Below, one piece after another: positions 11,129-22,185 of a stretch of 64,000 bases of DNA; positions within the stretch are counted from its first letter, which is position 1; the number at the start of each line of letters is the position of its first letter. The DNA lies in the NCBI GenBank assembly GCA_030737835.1, contig JAUJYN010000030.1, positions 1,752,057 through 1,816,056 of the forward strand. The letters are read 5' to 3'. The notes under the pieces were generated by a model that saw only the letters and a program-made list of their open reading frames with translations, was not told the DNA's origin and ran no database searches. A program made the position numbers and the translations under genes. The DNA comes from Acorus gramineus. Taxonomy: Eukaryota; Streptophyta; Magnoliopsida; Acorales; Acoraceae.

Positions 11129-13093
11129 ATGTCATCCTCCGCCGCTTCCGACCCATGGAGCAGAGACGACGAGAAGGCCTTCGAGAACGCGCTTGCCTCG
11201 CTCTCCGATGTTGGGGAGGACGATAAGGAGTGGAGGTGGGAGGATATCGCGGGGAGGTTGAAGAAGGCGACGGACGAGGTGAGGAGGCACTATGACATGT
11301 TGGTAGACGATGTTTCCTCTATCGAGACGGGGAAGGTGCCTCTGCCGAGGTATGTTGGGGATGAGAGTCACTCGAATAAGGAGAATCAGATGTCGTCGCA
11401 GACGCAGCAGCAGAGTTTCTTTGATAGGAGGGGTGGGGTTGGGTTTTTGGGAGGTGGGTTGGATTCGGGGAAGGCGGCGGGGTCTAAGTCGGAGCAGGAG
11501 AGGCGGAAGGGCATCCCCTGGACAGAGGAAGAGCACAGGTTTTTTTTTTTTTTTTTTTTGTGTTTTTTTGTGATTCAATTTGGATTCTGTTGTTATTGCC
11601 TTATTGGTTATTCAAAATTTGGGAATTTTAATGATTCGGGCGATTTGATTTGGATTATGTTGTTATTTGTTTCTAGTACTTGCAGATTGAAGGGGATTGG
11701 GGGTAAAGTATGCATTGCATTAGCTAATTGTATACTTCATAAAAAAAAATTTCAAATCATGTTTGGTCTGCAAAAAGTGATTGCAGGAATGACTATGTGT
11801 CACATATTCCATTAAAGTTTCAATGTCTTCTGAAATGAAACATCATGTATGCAAAGTACTATAGTATAGATGCACGTTTCATGATTCTTAACTTGAATTG
11901 GCTCTCAGAAAAGATGAAGTAGCAGCATCTCCTGAACAGAAACATAATTTCCAAGTTAATGAATGGGTTTCTCTTGGATGCTTAAATGGTTGAATTGCTT
12001 TGTTTCCCCTTTTTTTTCCTAACAGTTTCTAAATTGTTTTTCAAACATGTGATCACTTGAAATTTTTTCCAAAGCTTCTCAAAGGCCTGTTGTTTGGAAA
12101 AAAAAAAGTTTAAGAAAACTGTTTGTTTGGTATTTTGTCAGCATTTCTATTGTTAGCAAGATTTAGTAATTGATTCATATAATTCCTTGCTTGTGTCCTA
12201 TTTTTATAGCGGCGGTAGGCTGTGCGCATTCTATTATTATAGCAATGCTAGGCTACTTTGATTGGTATAATCCCATAGAACATGTGAGATTTTTTTTCTT
12301 GTGTATTAGGAATGAAAGTTACTACTAACACTGAGTAAGTGTTGCAACTGATCTTTCCGTCTTGAATCCGGAACCTGAGCATTTACTAAATCTGTTAATT
12401 CATTGAATTCAGTCATTTTTTAACCATTTAGGTTGAAGTTGATTCGTCTTCCATGAGAACCATATTTGGAAATTTATGTTGCCCTTTGTTCTGTCAAATT
12501 TTGTTATTCTCTTATTATATCCTCTGGATTTTTTTTCATATTTATCAGTAATTTCCTATTCAGGCTTGAATTGGGAGTTGTGAGTGACTGGAATTGATGC
12601 TCATCATTAAAAAGTTTCAAAATGGTTGTGAATAATGGAGGGAATCTAATTTTGCAGGTTGTTCCTGCTCGGTCTCGACAAGTTTGGGAAGGGCGATTGG
12701 AGAAGCATATCGAGGAACTTTGTCATTTCAAGGACTCCTACTCAGGTTGCCAGCCATGCGCAGAAGTATTTCATCCGGCTGAACTCCATGAACCGGGACA
12801 GGAGGAGATCCAGCATTCATGACATCACCAGTGTTAATGGTGGGGATGTTGCCACTCTGCAGGGACCCATTACCGGTCAGGGTCACACACCCGCGTCATC
12901 AGCAGGCATGTCAATGAAGCATCCTGTGCAGCCAACTCTGCCAGGCATGGGGATCTATGGACCTCCTGTAGGGCAACCCGTCACTGGTCATATGGTCTCG
13001 GCGGTCGGGACACCAGTCATGCTTCCACCAGGGCACCCCCCTTATGTCATGCCAGTTCCTTATCCAACTCCGCCTCCAACCATGCATCAGTAG
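11129..13093 (+). CDS. MYB-like (SANT/SHAQKYF) transcription factor, two exons, 281 aa
   Basis: Nuclear DNA-binding protein of the plant two-repeat MYB-related type (DIVARICATA/SRM1-like by domain layout). Exons are 11129-11538 and 12658-13093. The intron has a GT donor inside CACAG/GTTTTT and acceptor TTTTGCAG/GTTG, and the split Arg137 codon joins exactly to give [14 protein letters not shown]. Repeat 1 (about residues 9-65) has [14 protein letters not shown] and [19 protein letters not shown]. Repeat 2 (about 127-178) has [14 protein letters not shown] and [16 protein letters not shown], the SHAQKYF signature at 169-175. The C-terminus is Pro/Gly/His-rich, ends PTPPPTMHQ and looks unstructured. 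The frame is intact across 846 nt including the stop. The ATG at 11129 is the first in frame and follows a CT-rich 5' leader. It is the only convincing intact host gene here. Confidence 0.88.
11539..12657 (+). other. Intron of the MYB-like gene (1119 bp)
   Basis: Opens with an uninterrupted run of about 20 T directly after the donor G and ends in TTTTGCAG. AT-rich, no internal element recognised. Reading through without splicing would give a shorter protein lacking the SHAQKYF repeat. Confidence 0.8.
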
Positions 13094-14030
13094 TAGCTGC
13101 TTGCTCTGACTTGCAAAATTATTGCTCCTCTTTTGGTTCCCTTCCACGCGTAAGATGTGTTTGGTCTCCTAGAGAGAAGGAATTCATTTTTAACTGTTGC
13201 AAAATAATTGATGCTGTAGGCAGAGGTGGATTGTCAAATATCATCTTTGTATTTATTCACTTGCGCAGGTGCTGGCAATCAATATGAGGGAAAAAAATGT
13301 CTGTATGATAATGATGTTTATTTTATTTTGGGGAGATATATGTCATATCAATCATTAGAATTTAATCATGTAATAATATTTTTAGGGAAGATAATTTCAC
13401 TTCAATGAAGATGTCACATGTTCATTATTGCAATACCTAATGCCACTTGATCTTTCTACAAAGTGTAATTTGAGAAGCTTCTCCTTGACTTGGCATCTAG
13501 TTGTTGATGTGGAAAAGTAGGATTTTGTTTTAGACTTACGATAATTGTCATTACCGTTTTATTTGTCAAGAAATCATGGTCAGGAGTTATAGATCTTCTA
13601 TATTGAGTCATCTGTTATATTTAGTGTTGGATGTCTTGCATGAAATGTATAAAATTCATTGAGCTATTATAAAAACAGCATTTAGAGTATGTAGTTCAGT
13701 CATCACTGATTATTTAAATGGTAGAATATTGTCAAGGAATGATAAAAAAAGTCTTTCAATTATCTGGTAGTTAAGTAAGCAGCTTGGTCATATAATATGT
13801 TTCATATGTGATTCATTACTCTCATCGAATGAGCAAAAGCTATAATTCATGATGGGAGAATATGTCTTAGAGCAGGAAGCTACAAAAAAGAAATCTCAGT
13901 GTGGTTCACAATTTGGAAACTTTGTCCTGATTTTGGGATTTGGGAAGGACAACTTGAGATTTTATTTTCTTCTTTGTTTTTCAATGATTAAAGACTTAAA
14001 ACTAGGTTTGAACACAGGACCTCTCATTGT
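13094..14030. other. 3' flank of the MYB-like gene, no gene seen
   Basis: Probably contains the 3' UTR, with T-rich stretches near 13120-13330. Beyond that it is AT-rich spacer with no supported coding region. Confidence 0.5.
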
Positions 14031-14136
14031 AAACTTATTTGCCATCTGTCTGAGATGTATTTTTGATGGGAGAGATGAAAATCAAACTTATTTGCCATAT
14101 GTCTGAGATGTATTTTTGATGGGAGAGATGAAAATC
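14031..14136. repeat. Two-copy 53-bp tandem repeat
   Basis: The unit AAACTTATTTGCCAT...GAAAATC occurs at 14031-14083 and 14084-14136 with one or two differences. Confidence 0.9.
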
Positions 14137-14895
14137 CTTTTTTTCCCTTCAACCTGTTACAGGACCTGTTCGTATCGAACAACACTGTTATATGTATCAT
14201 ACATTGGGCAATAATTTAAATATAATATGGGTGCACATAGGATCATGACCGTTATCTTTTGCTTGAGTTATTAGATTCTATTAGAATAGCTATGAAATTT
14301 ATGTCATTCAAATTTTGTAAGCAAGGTTACTTAAAGATGTTCATCTGACTTTTACCTTCAGCTCCCTATATAATACAACCCCATCCACATCTTAGACATG
14401 TTCCATCTCATATTTTGTAGCTTCATTTGTAAATTTATTCAACAATTATTATGTTATAAGTTTTCATATTAATCACAGAGACCATTTGCCTGTGAACTTT
14501 ACCCTATCTGATTTCTTTAAAATTGATTATATACCCAAAATCTCTGACCAGGAATAAAGGTGGATGAATGAGACTTTTCCTTTGTGCCAGAAAACTGAAT
14601 CCCTCACTTGTTTTTACGAGCTTTGCTACACCCAGAAATTGTCTTAAAAATCGTCTCTTTCTTTCAAACTTATTTAAAGGTTATATGCATTTTAAAAATA
14701 CAAACAAAAAAATCATCAAAGTATATATGACTTCAAACAAAGAGTACATGATAATTTCGGGCGATTCTTGTGATAAGATATATCATTTTTCTTTTTTATC
14801 AATAAAAAGAAAGGAAAAAATCCATATAACTGACGGAAATCCTTATAACCCCCTGACTTTTCTTAAAATCCATTTAACCTTTTGAAAAACAACTA
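14137..14895. other. AT-rich spacer with repeated AAATCC-TAACC words
   Basis: No gene seen. Near 14816-14895 the pattern AAATCC plus a few bases plus TAACC/TAACCCC occurs three times before the fold-back element and once at its start. These look like degenerate subterminal repeats. Confidence 0.45.
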
Positions 14896-15246
14896 GTAAA
14901 TCCAAATAACCCTATGAATAAAATTTACGTTTACAGATAATGAATATTTTGTGAATATCATGTTTGATTAATCCTAGTGGAAAACACAGTATACCAAAAA
15001 GATATATAATATGTTAAAAATGTGAAAAATCTTCTATAAATGATGATTTTACGCATCCGGATATAGTTTTATAATACATTCAGATATGATAAAATCGTTA
15101 TTTTCATAGGATTTTTTACACTTTTGACACATTATAGTAGTTTTTTAGTAGATCGTGTTTTTAGTCAGGGTTAACCAAACAAAATATGGGCAAAATATTC
15201 ATCATCGATTAACAAAATTTTTATTTAAGGGGTTATTAAGATTTAT
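14896..15246. mobile_element. Fold-back (long inverted repeat) MITE, about 350 bp
   Basis: The left arm (TAAATCCAAATAACCC, GATAATGAATATTTTG, TGTTTGATTAATCC) is mirrored by the right arm (reverse complements AAATCTTAATAACCCC, GATGATGAATATTTTG, TTTGGTTAACCC) almost to the centre near 15070. No coding capacity. The target duplication is not clear, so the family is undecided. Confidence 0.6.
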
Positions 15247-16086
15247 TAATGGCTTGTTTGGATACTGTGCAAATGGGGGTGAGTTTTTGTTTGCACTAGA
15301 TCAAACACAATATCTTGTTTGGTTATGATAATGAACTGTAACAAATAAAATCTCAGGGTTCTCATTTGCCACATTAAATGGGACAATCAAAATTCCAACC
15401 AACCCCATGTGTTATTATTTATAACAGCTTTTATTTTCACACCTCTCAAGTGTATTTAAAGCAATTTTACATTTTTACCCTTTAACAAATTTATTAAAGT
15501 CCATAATATCCAAAACAAATATTTCCTCTCCTAATCTTATCTTAAAAATTAAAATAGATAATTATATTTTATAAATTTATATAACTTAAAATAATATAAA
15601 TGTTATTTTATTAAAATATGCAAAGAAATCTTAACTAACTATCATAGATATTATCCAACAAAATTGTTATTTATAAAATATAAAAACCTTGTGGGATTAT
15701 TTGTTAGTTGAAATCATTAATTTTTCTTTATATTCTATTATATTAGAACTATTTTTTTTAACCACATTGACTTATATATAGATTAGAAAAACTAAATATG
15801 CAATATTTAAATTTAAATTTTTTATATATAATATATTTTTCATATATATTTTCGGTTTTAAGAAAATAACATATTTGATAATCATTTGAAAATTTTTTTT
15901 TATTTATTTATAATATTATTATCTTTTAACATAATAAATTGACACATATACAAACAGTTTTACATATGTGAGACAAATAGTTATTAACAATAACATGTGT
16001 ATGAATGATAGCACAACATGAAAACAGACAAACATGTGCAAATAGTGTATAAAGTTTCCGCCTCTTCACCCCCGCCCCCCCTTCCG
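15247..16086. other. AT-rich spacer, no gene seen
   Basis: Starts GGCTTGTTTGGATAC, a word common at the ends of plant DNA transposons, but I could not find a matching inverted end. The remainder is simple AT-rich sequence up to a C-run near 16070. Confidence 0.4.
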
Positions 16087-16620
16087 GTCGGTGGAGGTCT
16101 GTGACGATCGAGACGGTGCATCCGACAAGGGGAAGTCGAGCTTCATTGCGGCCATGGAGAGGTTCCTCAACTACGACGTCTACGACTTCAACCTTTCAAT
16201 GATCAGAACAGAGGATCATCATCTTGCAATCTGAAGTCCCTCCACATCGGGATCACCTCCTAGTCGCTGATCCGCGTTGTCTCGTCGAAGTCGCCCCACA
16301 TCGGGATCACCTCCTAGTCGCTGATCCTCGTTGTCTCGTCAAGGATCTCGATCGGTACCTGAACGACCGTTCGACAAGGGGAGTGGATCTTCCGGCAGTC
16401 CTAAACTTCATGGACATGATCGTGTCTTGTTGTGGCAAGGAGAGGGTGATGCTATTCGCCGTGAAATGTAGAGTCTGGCGATGCTTCGGAGTCCTGTCGG
16501 GGAGGGTGGTTTCGCACGTGTGCTTCTTGTTGTGCGATTTCAAGGGATTTGTGGAGTTTGTTCAGGCCGTATCGGACGGCGTAGGAGGGGCGGTGGTAGC
16601 TGGTCGGGGAGGATAGGTTG
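16087..16620 (+). pseudogene. BCS1-like AAA-ATPase fragment
   Basis: A decayed piece of a plant BCS1/HSR4-type AAA ATPase. In frame are a P-loop GASDKGKSSF (fits GxxxxGKS), then AAMERFLNYDVYDFNLS, a frame-disturbed stretch, LLVADPRCLV, DLDRYLNDRSTRGVDL, VLNFMDMIVSCCGKERVMLF and a degraded HVCFLLCDF. Intact proteins are about 450-500 residues with the same motif order. Here only the ATPase core remains and the family's N-terminal region is absent. An internal 54-bp in-frame duplication and frame changes show it is not functional. No introns or flanking element ends were recognised, so capture by a transposon or retroposition are both possible. Confidence 0.72.
16242..16349 (+). repeat. 54-bp in-frame tandem duplication in the AAA-ATPase fragment
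   Basis: Two copies of a unit encoding PHRDHLLVADPRCLVEVA lie in tandem with period 54 bp (18 codons). They are nearly identical, so the event is younger than the decay of the fragment. Confidence 0.85.
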
Positions 16621-17540
16621 CGGAGGGGAGAGGAGACGGTCGTGCGTGCTCTATTTCTGCTACAGTGCTGCTAGTCCGGGGTGGGTTGCTCTCTTTCCAA
16701 AATGTAACTTTTTAACTTTTTAAAGGGGTGGGGTGAGGAACTGCTGGGGTGGAAATAATGGCCCGCAAAAGGAAAATGATTTCTAACCCTGTTTGCAGCA
16801 GCTTCTGCCGTCTTTAATCATTTTTTTTAATATATACTCACCTAACAAAGTGCATAATTTTATGAAAAATGAAATATAATTGATATATTTTTACTTTTTG
16901 AAAAAAAAGAAAAAAATTATTTGAGTACACATGAATACAATGGAGGGTGTAGTTGACTAGAGACCTTTCTTCGGACTATAGATGAGCTGCAAATTGGACT
17001 AAAGCATATCAACACTCATCTGAAATTTTAGAATTCATGTATATTGGAAATATCAAAAAATTACATAATAAAACTAAGAGAAAAAAAGTTTAAATCACTC
17101 ACGCACAAGATACAGACATTTGACATTACCTCATATGACATCAAGTATAAGAAAATAATATATATAAATACCTACCCATGCCAACTCCAGTGTCACACAA
17201 AAAAAAGATCAGTTTTTTTTATTTTAAATACCAGTAAGAATTATGGTCAAGGAATGATGTTATCTTAATGGATCTTTGAACTCATCATTTATTGCAAACT
17301 GTATGAGCTATAAAAACATGGAAAATGATATGTAAATCTTTGAACTCAGTCCAATCGTTTTTCTTTTGAAAAAAAGTTATACTTTTTCACTGAAGTACAT
17401 ATTATTATATGAAATTAAGCATATATCAGGTGCATCCTTGTCTTTTGTCCCAACGCCGTGCTTTCTCTTATACTTTTCTTTTCTTGTTTGTATGCTCTAT
17501 TCTATTTTGATTTTATTTGAAATGGATATGTTCATCATAG
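16621..17540. other. Spacer, no gene seen
   Basis: GC-rich to about 16740, then AT-rich. Only short uncharacteristic open frames. Confidence 0.4.
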
Positions 17541-17855
17541 GGTGTGACATAGGCTTATTCGCCCATGATAGTTATACTGGGATAGATAATAATCTATATT
17601 GAATAAGCAAATTTTTGTTTAATTATATTTTCAATGATTCTCATTGGGAAACGTAAGAGTGACAATTTTGTTGTTTTGTTCACCTTGGATAAAGTGATGA
17701 TAAATGGTAGATAACAGATAAATAAGAATTTATGACTTTTTAAATGATAACTATACCCTTGTGAGAGATATGTGACTGATATGATAGATGTGACAGTTTT
17801 TGGAATGTGTGTGAGTGCTAGGTGAGATAATTTTTTTAAAATGACAGAGAAAAAT
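17541..17855 (+). repeat. Diverged direct repeat, copy 1
   Basis: Begins GGTGTGACATAGGCTTATT and ends AAAATGACAGAGAAAAATA. Copy 2 begins 518 bp downstream with many substitutions and small indels. Probably two insertions of one MITE family, ends not resolved. Confidence 0.65.
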
Positions 17856-18058
17856 ATTTTTATTCATCGACATAGATAAGTCTCGATAAGCAATTCTAAC
17901 ATTTTCTTAGAATAATTATCAAGTCTTATCCTAGTTTATACATATATAGCTATCAGGATTTATCCGGGAAAACAAACAATGAATAAGTGCAATTATCTAG
18001 TATTCACCCATATTCTCTGTTAATTCTCCACCACAAATAGGGGGTAAGGGCCCATATG

Positions 18059-18392
18059 AGGTGTGACATAAACTTATTTGCCCCTGATAGCTATATCGAG
18101 ATAGATAATAATTTATGCTGAGTAAACAAAATTTTGTTTGGTTGTCTTTTCTAGTTATTATCATTGGAAAAAGTAAAAGTGATCTTTTTGTTGTTTGATT
18201 TACCTTTGATAAAATGATGATAAGTGGTGGATAAGGGATGTATAAGAGTTTATGACTTTTAAAATGACAATTATACAATTGAATAAGTGTGAGAGATGTG
18301 TGACTGATTTGATAGATATGATGGTTTTTGAAATGTATGTGTAAAACTGTTAGGTGAGATAAATTTTTTAAAATGACAGAGAAGGGTATTTG
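18059..18392 (+). repeat. Diverged direct repeat, copy 2
   Basis: Begins GGTGTGACATAAACTTATT and ends AAAATGACAGAGAAGGGTA. It stops just before the Tat-type LTR at 18405, which may have interrupted it. Confidence 0.65.
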
Positions 18393-18404
18393 GATGGGCA
18401 TAAA

Positions 18405-19160
18405 TGATGGCCGGGTCTGGGTCATCAGAATCCGTCCGCTCTGCTTCTCCCGACAGCTTCCGCTGCGCTACCGGAGATCCTCCTCCTCAAGCGTCGTCAG
18501 AAATAGGGTTGTGGGTGACTTGCAGAAGACCCTTCGACGCTCAAGTCAATCAAATGGACAAGTTAGGGTTGTTGAAAAAAGGAATTTCACATACCGCAGT
18601 AGAGAGAACTAGTTCCCGAATTATAGTACTGTCATGGATGCCCTAGAATCAATGGTCGATCTTCCTTCCATCAGACGGATGGGAGGAGGTCTTCCATTTA
18701 GGGAATTGGTTATGTGTTATAGTAGGGATTTGCAGAATCAACTGCCATTATCCCTTGGTAAATACACATGATTTGTTGGGATCTTATGAATCAATTGATG
18801 ATTTATTCTAAATCCATGATATATTGTTGGGATCTTAGAGATTTAAAGGATCAACGGTTGATGATCCTTAATTCACAATTAAATTATGAAAATACAAACT
18901 TGAGTTGATGCTCGATCGTCGGGTATGGAGGATTCGACGGGCCGGATCCACATACGGTGGGCCATCTAGGTCGTGGTCCCTTCCTAGTCGAGTCATGGGC
19001 TGCCGGTACGTGGAGCATAACTTGTGGGCCTGAGTTTTTGCCCCTACAGATGCTCCATTTTTTCATTCCGATTGTGATCGAAGATGCTTCTGTTGGGTGG
19101 GAAAAACATACCTAAGGCGACATGAGTCGAGCGGTGCAAGTCCTAATTGGGAAGAATGTT
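18405..19160 (-). mobile_element. Tat-type LTR, 3' end (3' LTR or solo), interrupted at 19160
   Basis: TGATGG...CAGAATCCGTCC...GACGCTCAAGTCA matches 63554 onward in the same orientation for about 280 bp. On the minus strand a TATA-like stretch followed by a CT-rich leader is seen in the 63.7-kb copy. No primer-binding site lies to its left, unlike at 63524-63535, so it is not a 5' LTR. The left flank is ATAAA (18400-18404). A chromovirus solo LTR sits at 19161, and the right limit beyond 22721 is undefined. Confidence 0.65.
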
Positions 19161-19423
19161 TGTTATATATGTGTCACTTTTAACCTGCTGGTAACCGTTG
19201 GAGCGTTCTGGCAGTTTTTCGTTTTTTTTCGGTTTTCGATCGGTACCGCTAATTTTTGGACTATTAGCTATCGTCCTGAGCTAGAGGACTCCGATTGAAA
19301 ATCTAACTGCATATTTGGTGTCCTGGTGCCATTTTAGGCCTCTCACGAAAATTTCATCGAATTCCGGTAACGTTTCCGAAATTTCGCAGTTCCAGGGCGT
19401 ATCTGGGTTTTTAAGTCGCACAC

Positions 19424-19432
19424 TATATAAAT
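19424..19432 (+). promoter_or_regulatory. TATA box of the solo LTR
   Basis: TATATAAAT, 263 bp into the LTR and followed by a CT-rich stretch as usual for plant LTR promoters. If used, transcription starts near 19460 and more than 3 kb of the LTR is leader. Confidence 0.6.
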
Positions 19433-19557
19433 GGGATCTAATTTTCGAGTAGCACTATTCATCATCCCTACCACTTGGATTTTCTCTCTCCCCTCTCTCC
19501 TTTTCTCACTTTTGAGCCCCCTAGACCCCTCAAAGCTTAAAACCTAAAACCTAGGAA

Positions 19558-19582
19558 GTGTAGATCGGGTCCCGATCTACAC
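19558..19582. repeat. Perfect 25-bp palindrome (12-bp stem, 1-nt spacer)
   Basis: GTGTAGATCGGG, then T, then CCCGATCTACAC. The same palindrome occurs in the LTRs that start at 28766, 44122, 48778 and 54347, always about 120-140 bp downstream of the TATA position. It is absent from the W-box subtype. Confidence 0.85.
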
Positions 19583-21834
19583 CCCGGTGGTTTCAAATTT
19601 CGATTCCGACGAGTTTGACCCCTCCGTCCCCCCTCTCTTCTTCCCTGATTTGAGCCATTTCGGTGGTGGAGGTAGATCCGGGCGGTGGAAGCCTTTGGGG
19701 AAAGGTTTCGGCGCGTGGAGAGCGTCCGGACTTCCCTTCCTCCCCTTGGTAAGCCCTATTTCCCCTCTTTTCTTGTTTAGATGGATGTTAGGAGGTGGGT
19801 TTTGGGGTTGGGAGGAGGTCGGCGGCGGTGGGTGGCCGTCGGGGGGCTGTGGAGGTGGTCGGAGGTCGGTGGGTGGTGGTAGAGGTGCTCGGGATTGGGA
19901 GGGGGATGGTCTCGGGCAGCAGGTAGCACCGGCAGCAGCACAGCAGCGTAGCAGGCTGGGCGCGCGCGGGGGTGCGCGCGGGCATGCAAGGCGCGCGTGC
20001 TGGTCGTGTTGGGCGTGCGGGTGCTGGGCGCGCGGGTGTGCTGGGCGTGCGGGCACTGGGCGTGCTGCGCGCGGGTACACCCGGGAGGGCTGGTCAAGCG
20101 GCTGGTGCTGGGGAGCTGGTCGAGCGGCGAGGAGCTGGGCGAGCTGTGCGCGAGGAGCTGGGTAGGACTAGCCGGGTAGGCTGGGAGCAGGTGCACTAGT
20201 TTGCCGGGCGCGCGAAGCGCGGACGTGAGTTCGGGGGGTGCAGGGGGAGGCATGCGGGTAGGCAGGCTGTGGGCTGTGCGCGCGGGCAGGCCGGGCTGGC
20301 AGGCTGGGCGCGCAGGCGAGCAGGGCAGGAGGTGCTCGGGCATCAGGCGAGCAGTGCCGGGCGTGCAGGCAAACGGTGCTCGGGCCACTCGACGACGCGT
20401 GCAGGCAGGCAACGCGGGCAGCAGCGTGGGCATGCTGCCAGGCGCGCTGGGCGCGTGCTGCCAGGCGCGCTGGGCGCGTGTTGCGCGTGCGTGCGCGTGG
20501 GCGCTGGGTGAGGGTCCCGGGTGCTGGGCGCTGAGCGTCGGGTGCTGGGCCGCGGATACCGGGCGCTAGGCTGAGGCGCAGGCGTGCGCGCGGTGCAGAG
20601 GGTGCGAGCGGGTGGTGCGCGCGTGGTGCGCACGGGTAGAGGCTGGTAGGTGCGCGCGGAGTGCGCGCGGAGAGGGGGCTGGAGGTGCGCGCGGGGTGCG
20701 CGCGGGGCGTGCAGGGTGCTCGCGGGCCAGCGCGAGGCGTGCGGGGTGTGCGCGGGCGGCTGCGCTGGGGCGCAGGGGGCGCGCGGTGCACCCGGGAGGT
20801 CCAGCGGTGCGCGGGGTGCGTTGGCTGAGGCGCGGCGGTGCACCCGGGCGGTCGAGCGGCAGTGCGGGTGGTTGCCGACCGTGCGGGTGGTAGCCGGAGT
20901 GCTCGGGTTAGCGGGCGTGCGGGTCGTGTGCACGTTTGCCGAGTGTTAGGTGTTTAGTTGTGGGTTTTGTATGTTTGGGTATTTTAGAGTATTTTTGTAT
21001 TGCTCTCACCATATTGAATGTCTGTCTTGCAGATCTGGACGGACGGTCGCGCGACGACCCAGATACTGGTGAGTGGGACAATCCAACCCAGTAGAGAGGT
21101 GTTATACACCCTTGGGCGTATACCGACCTCTCCTGGGGCACCATGGATAGATATTGGCATGTGTAATATGTATATCATGCGAGCATGATTTAATTGTAGA
21201 ATGCATGTTACCCTAGACTTTGCATGTTAGGGACTTGCACCCTTAGGATATGGGTATGAGCCATGCACCATGTCCCCTGTTTCCATGTTAGGAAGCCCGA
21301 CCGATGAATGTGCCCTACTAGTTTATTTATTAAATTAAATGCTAGTATTTGTTAAATTGCATGTTATAGTGAATATTATAGGGGAGGGGCCTTGCGAGGA
21401 CAGCGGTGAGACCCGGGTTAGGGTACACCGTATTCCTTGTTTGGTTGTCGGGGTGTCCTATAACGGGAACTCACGCTGCCCTCCCGAGTTTCTTTCCCCC
21501 AATGATATTCCACCCTTGTTATAACCTTATGCATGTTCCCCGCATCGTAGTTATGCGCCCTGCTGGGTTCTGAGGAATTCAGAATAGTAGTGTTGTTATG
21601 ATGTGTTGTCTGCGGATCCGAGTGGATCATATGCGATGGATAGGCTGTTCTGTTCCCTTCGTTGGATCTGTGTAGAGACTACCTCAGCGTTAGACAGGTT
21701 GTCCCGTGCAGGGGCTCCCAGTAGTACGCGCCTCCTGATTTGGTAGAAGGACTGTGCTGAACATGGGAGTGGCCAAACGACCTACGGAGTGAGGAGAGAC
21801 TATCGGTGGACCAAGGGTGACCAACAGCCTAGTC

Positions 21835-22185
21835 AGTCCCAAGAGCCTAAGTCACCCGTTGTAGGGTGAGGGTGAGGGTGTAGTGGGTTGGCGATGAGCG
21901 ACCCGCTGGATTTGTCTATGGGTGATTGTCAGTCCCAATATCCTATGTCACCCTTTGAGGGGTGAGGGTGAGGGTGTAGTAGGTTGGCGATAGCGACCTG
22001 CTGGATTGGTGTAGTTAGTCCCAATATCCTTGGTCACCCCTTGAGGGGTGAGGGTGAGGGTGTAGTGGGTTGGCAGAAGCGACCCACCGGATTTGTGATT
22101 GGATTTTGATTAGTCCCAATATCCTTGGTCACCCATTGAGGGTGAGGGTGAGGGTGTAGTGGGTTGGCATTAGCGACCCACTAGT
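21835..22185 (+). repeat. G-rich tandem repeat, four units of about 90-100 bp
   Basis: Each unit has AGTCCCAATATCC, a CACCC word, GGGTGAGGGTGAGGGTG and GTAGTGGGTTGGC. The G-run spacing could form a G-quadruplex. Unit number varies between LTR copies: four here and at about 49320-49640, two at about 46260-46420 and at about 54890-55060. Confidence 0.8.

Noticed and set aside
11129..11815. A 228-codon unspliced MYB-like protein
   Set aside because: The last part is poly-Phe from the intron T-run. Splicing 11538/12658 restores the split Arg codon and the SHAQKYF repeat.
21835..22185. Interstitial telomeric repeat or CRISPR-like array
   Set aside because: The GGGTGAGGGTGAGGG words are not the plant telomere unit TTTAGGG. 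Unit structure and position recur in every LTR, so it is an LTR subrepeat.
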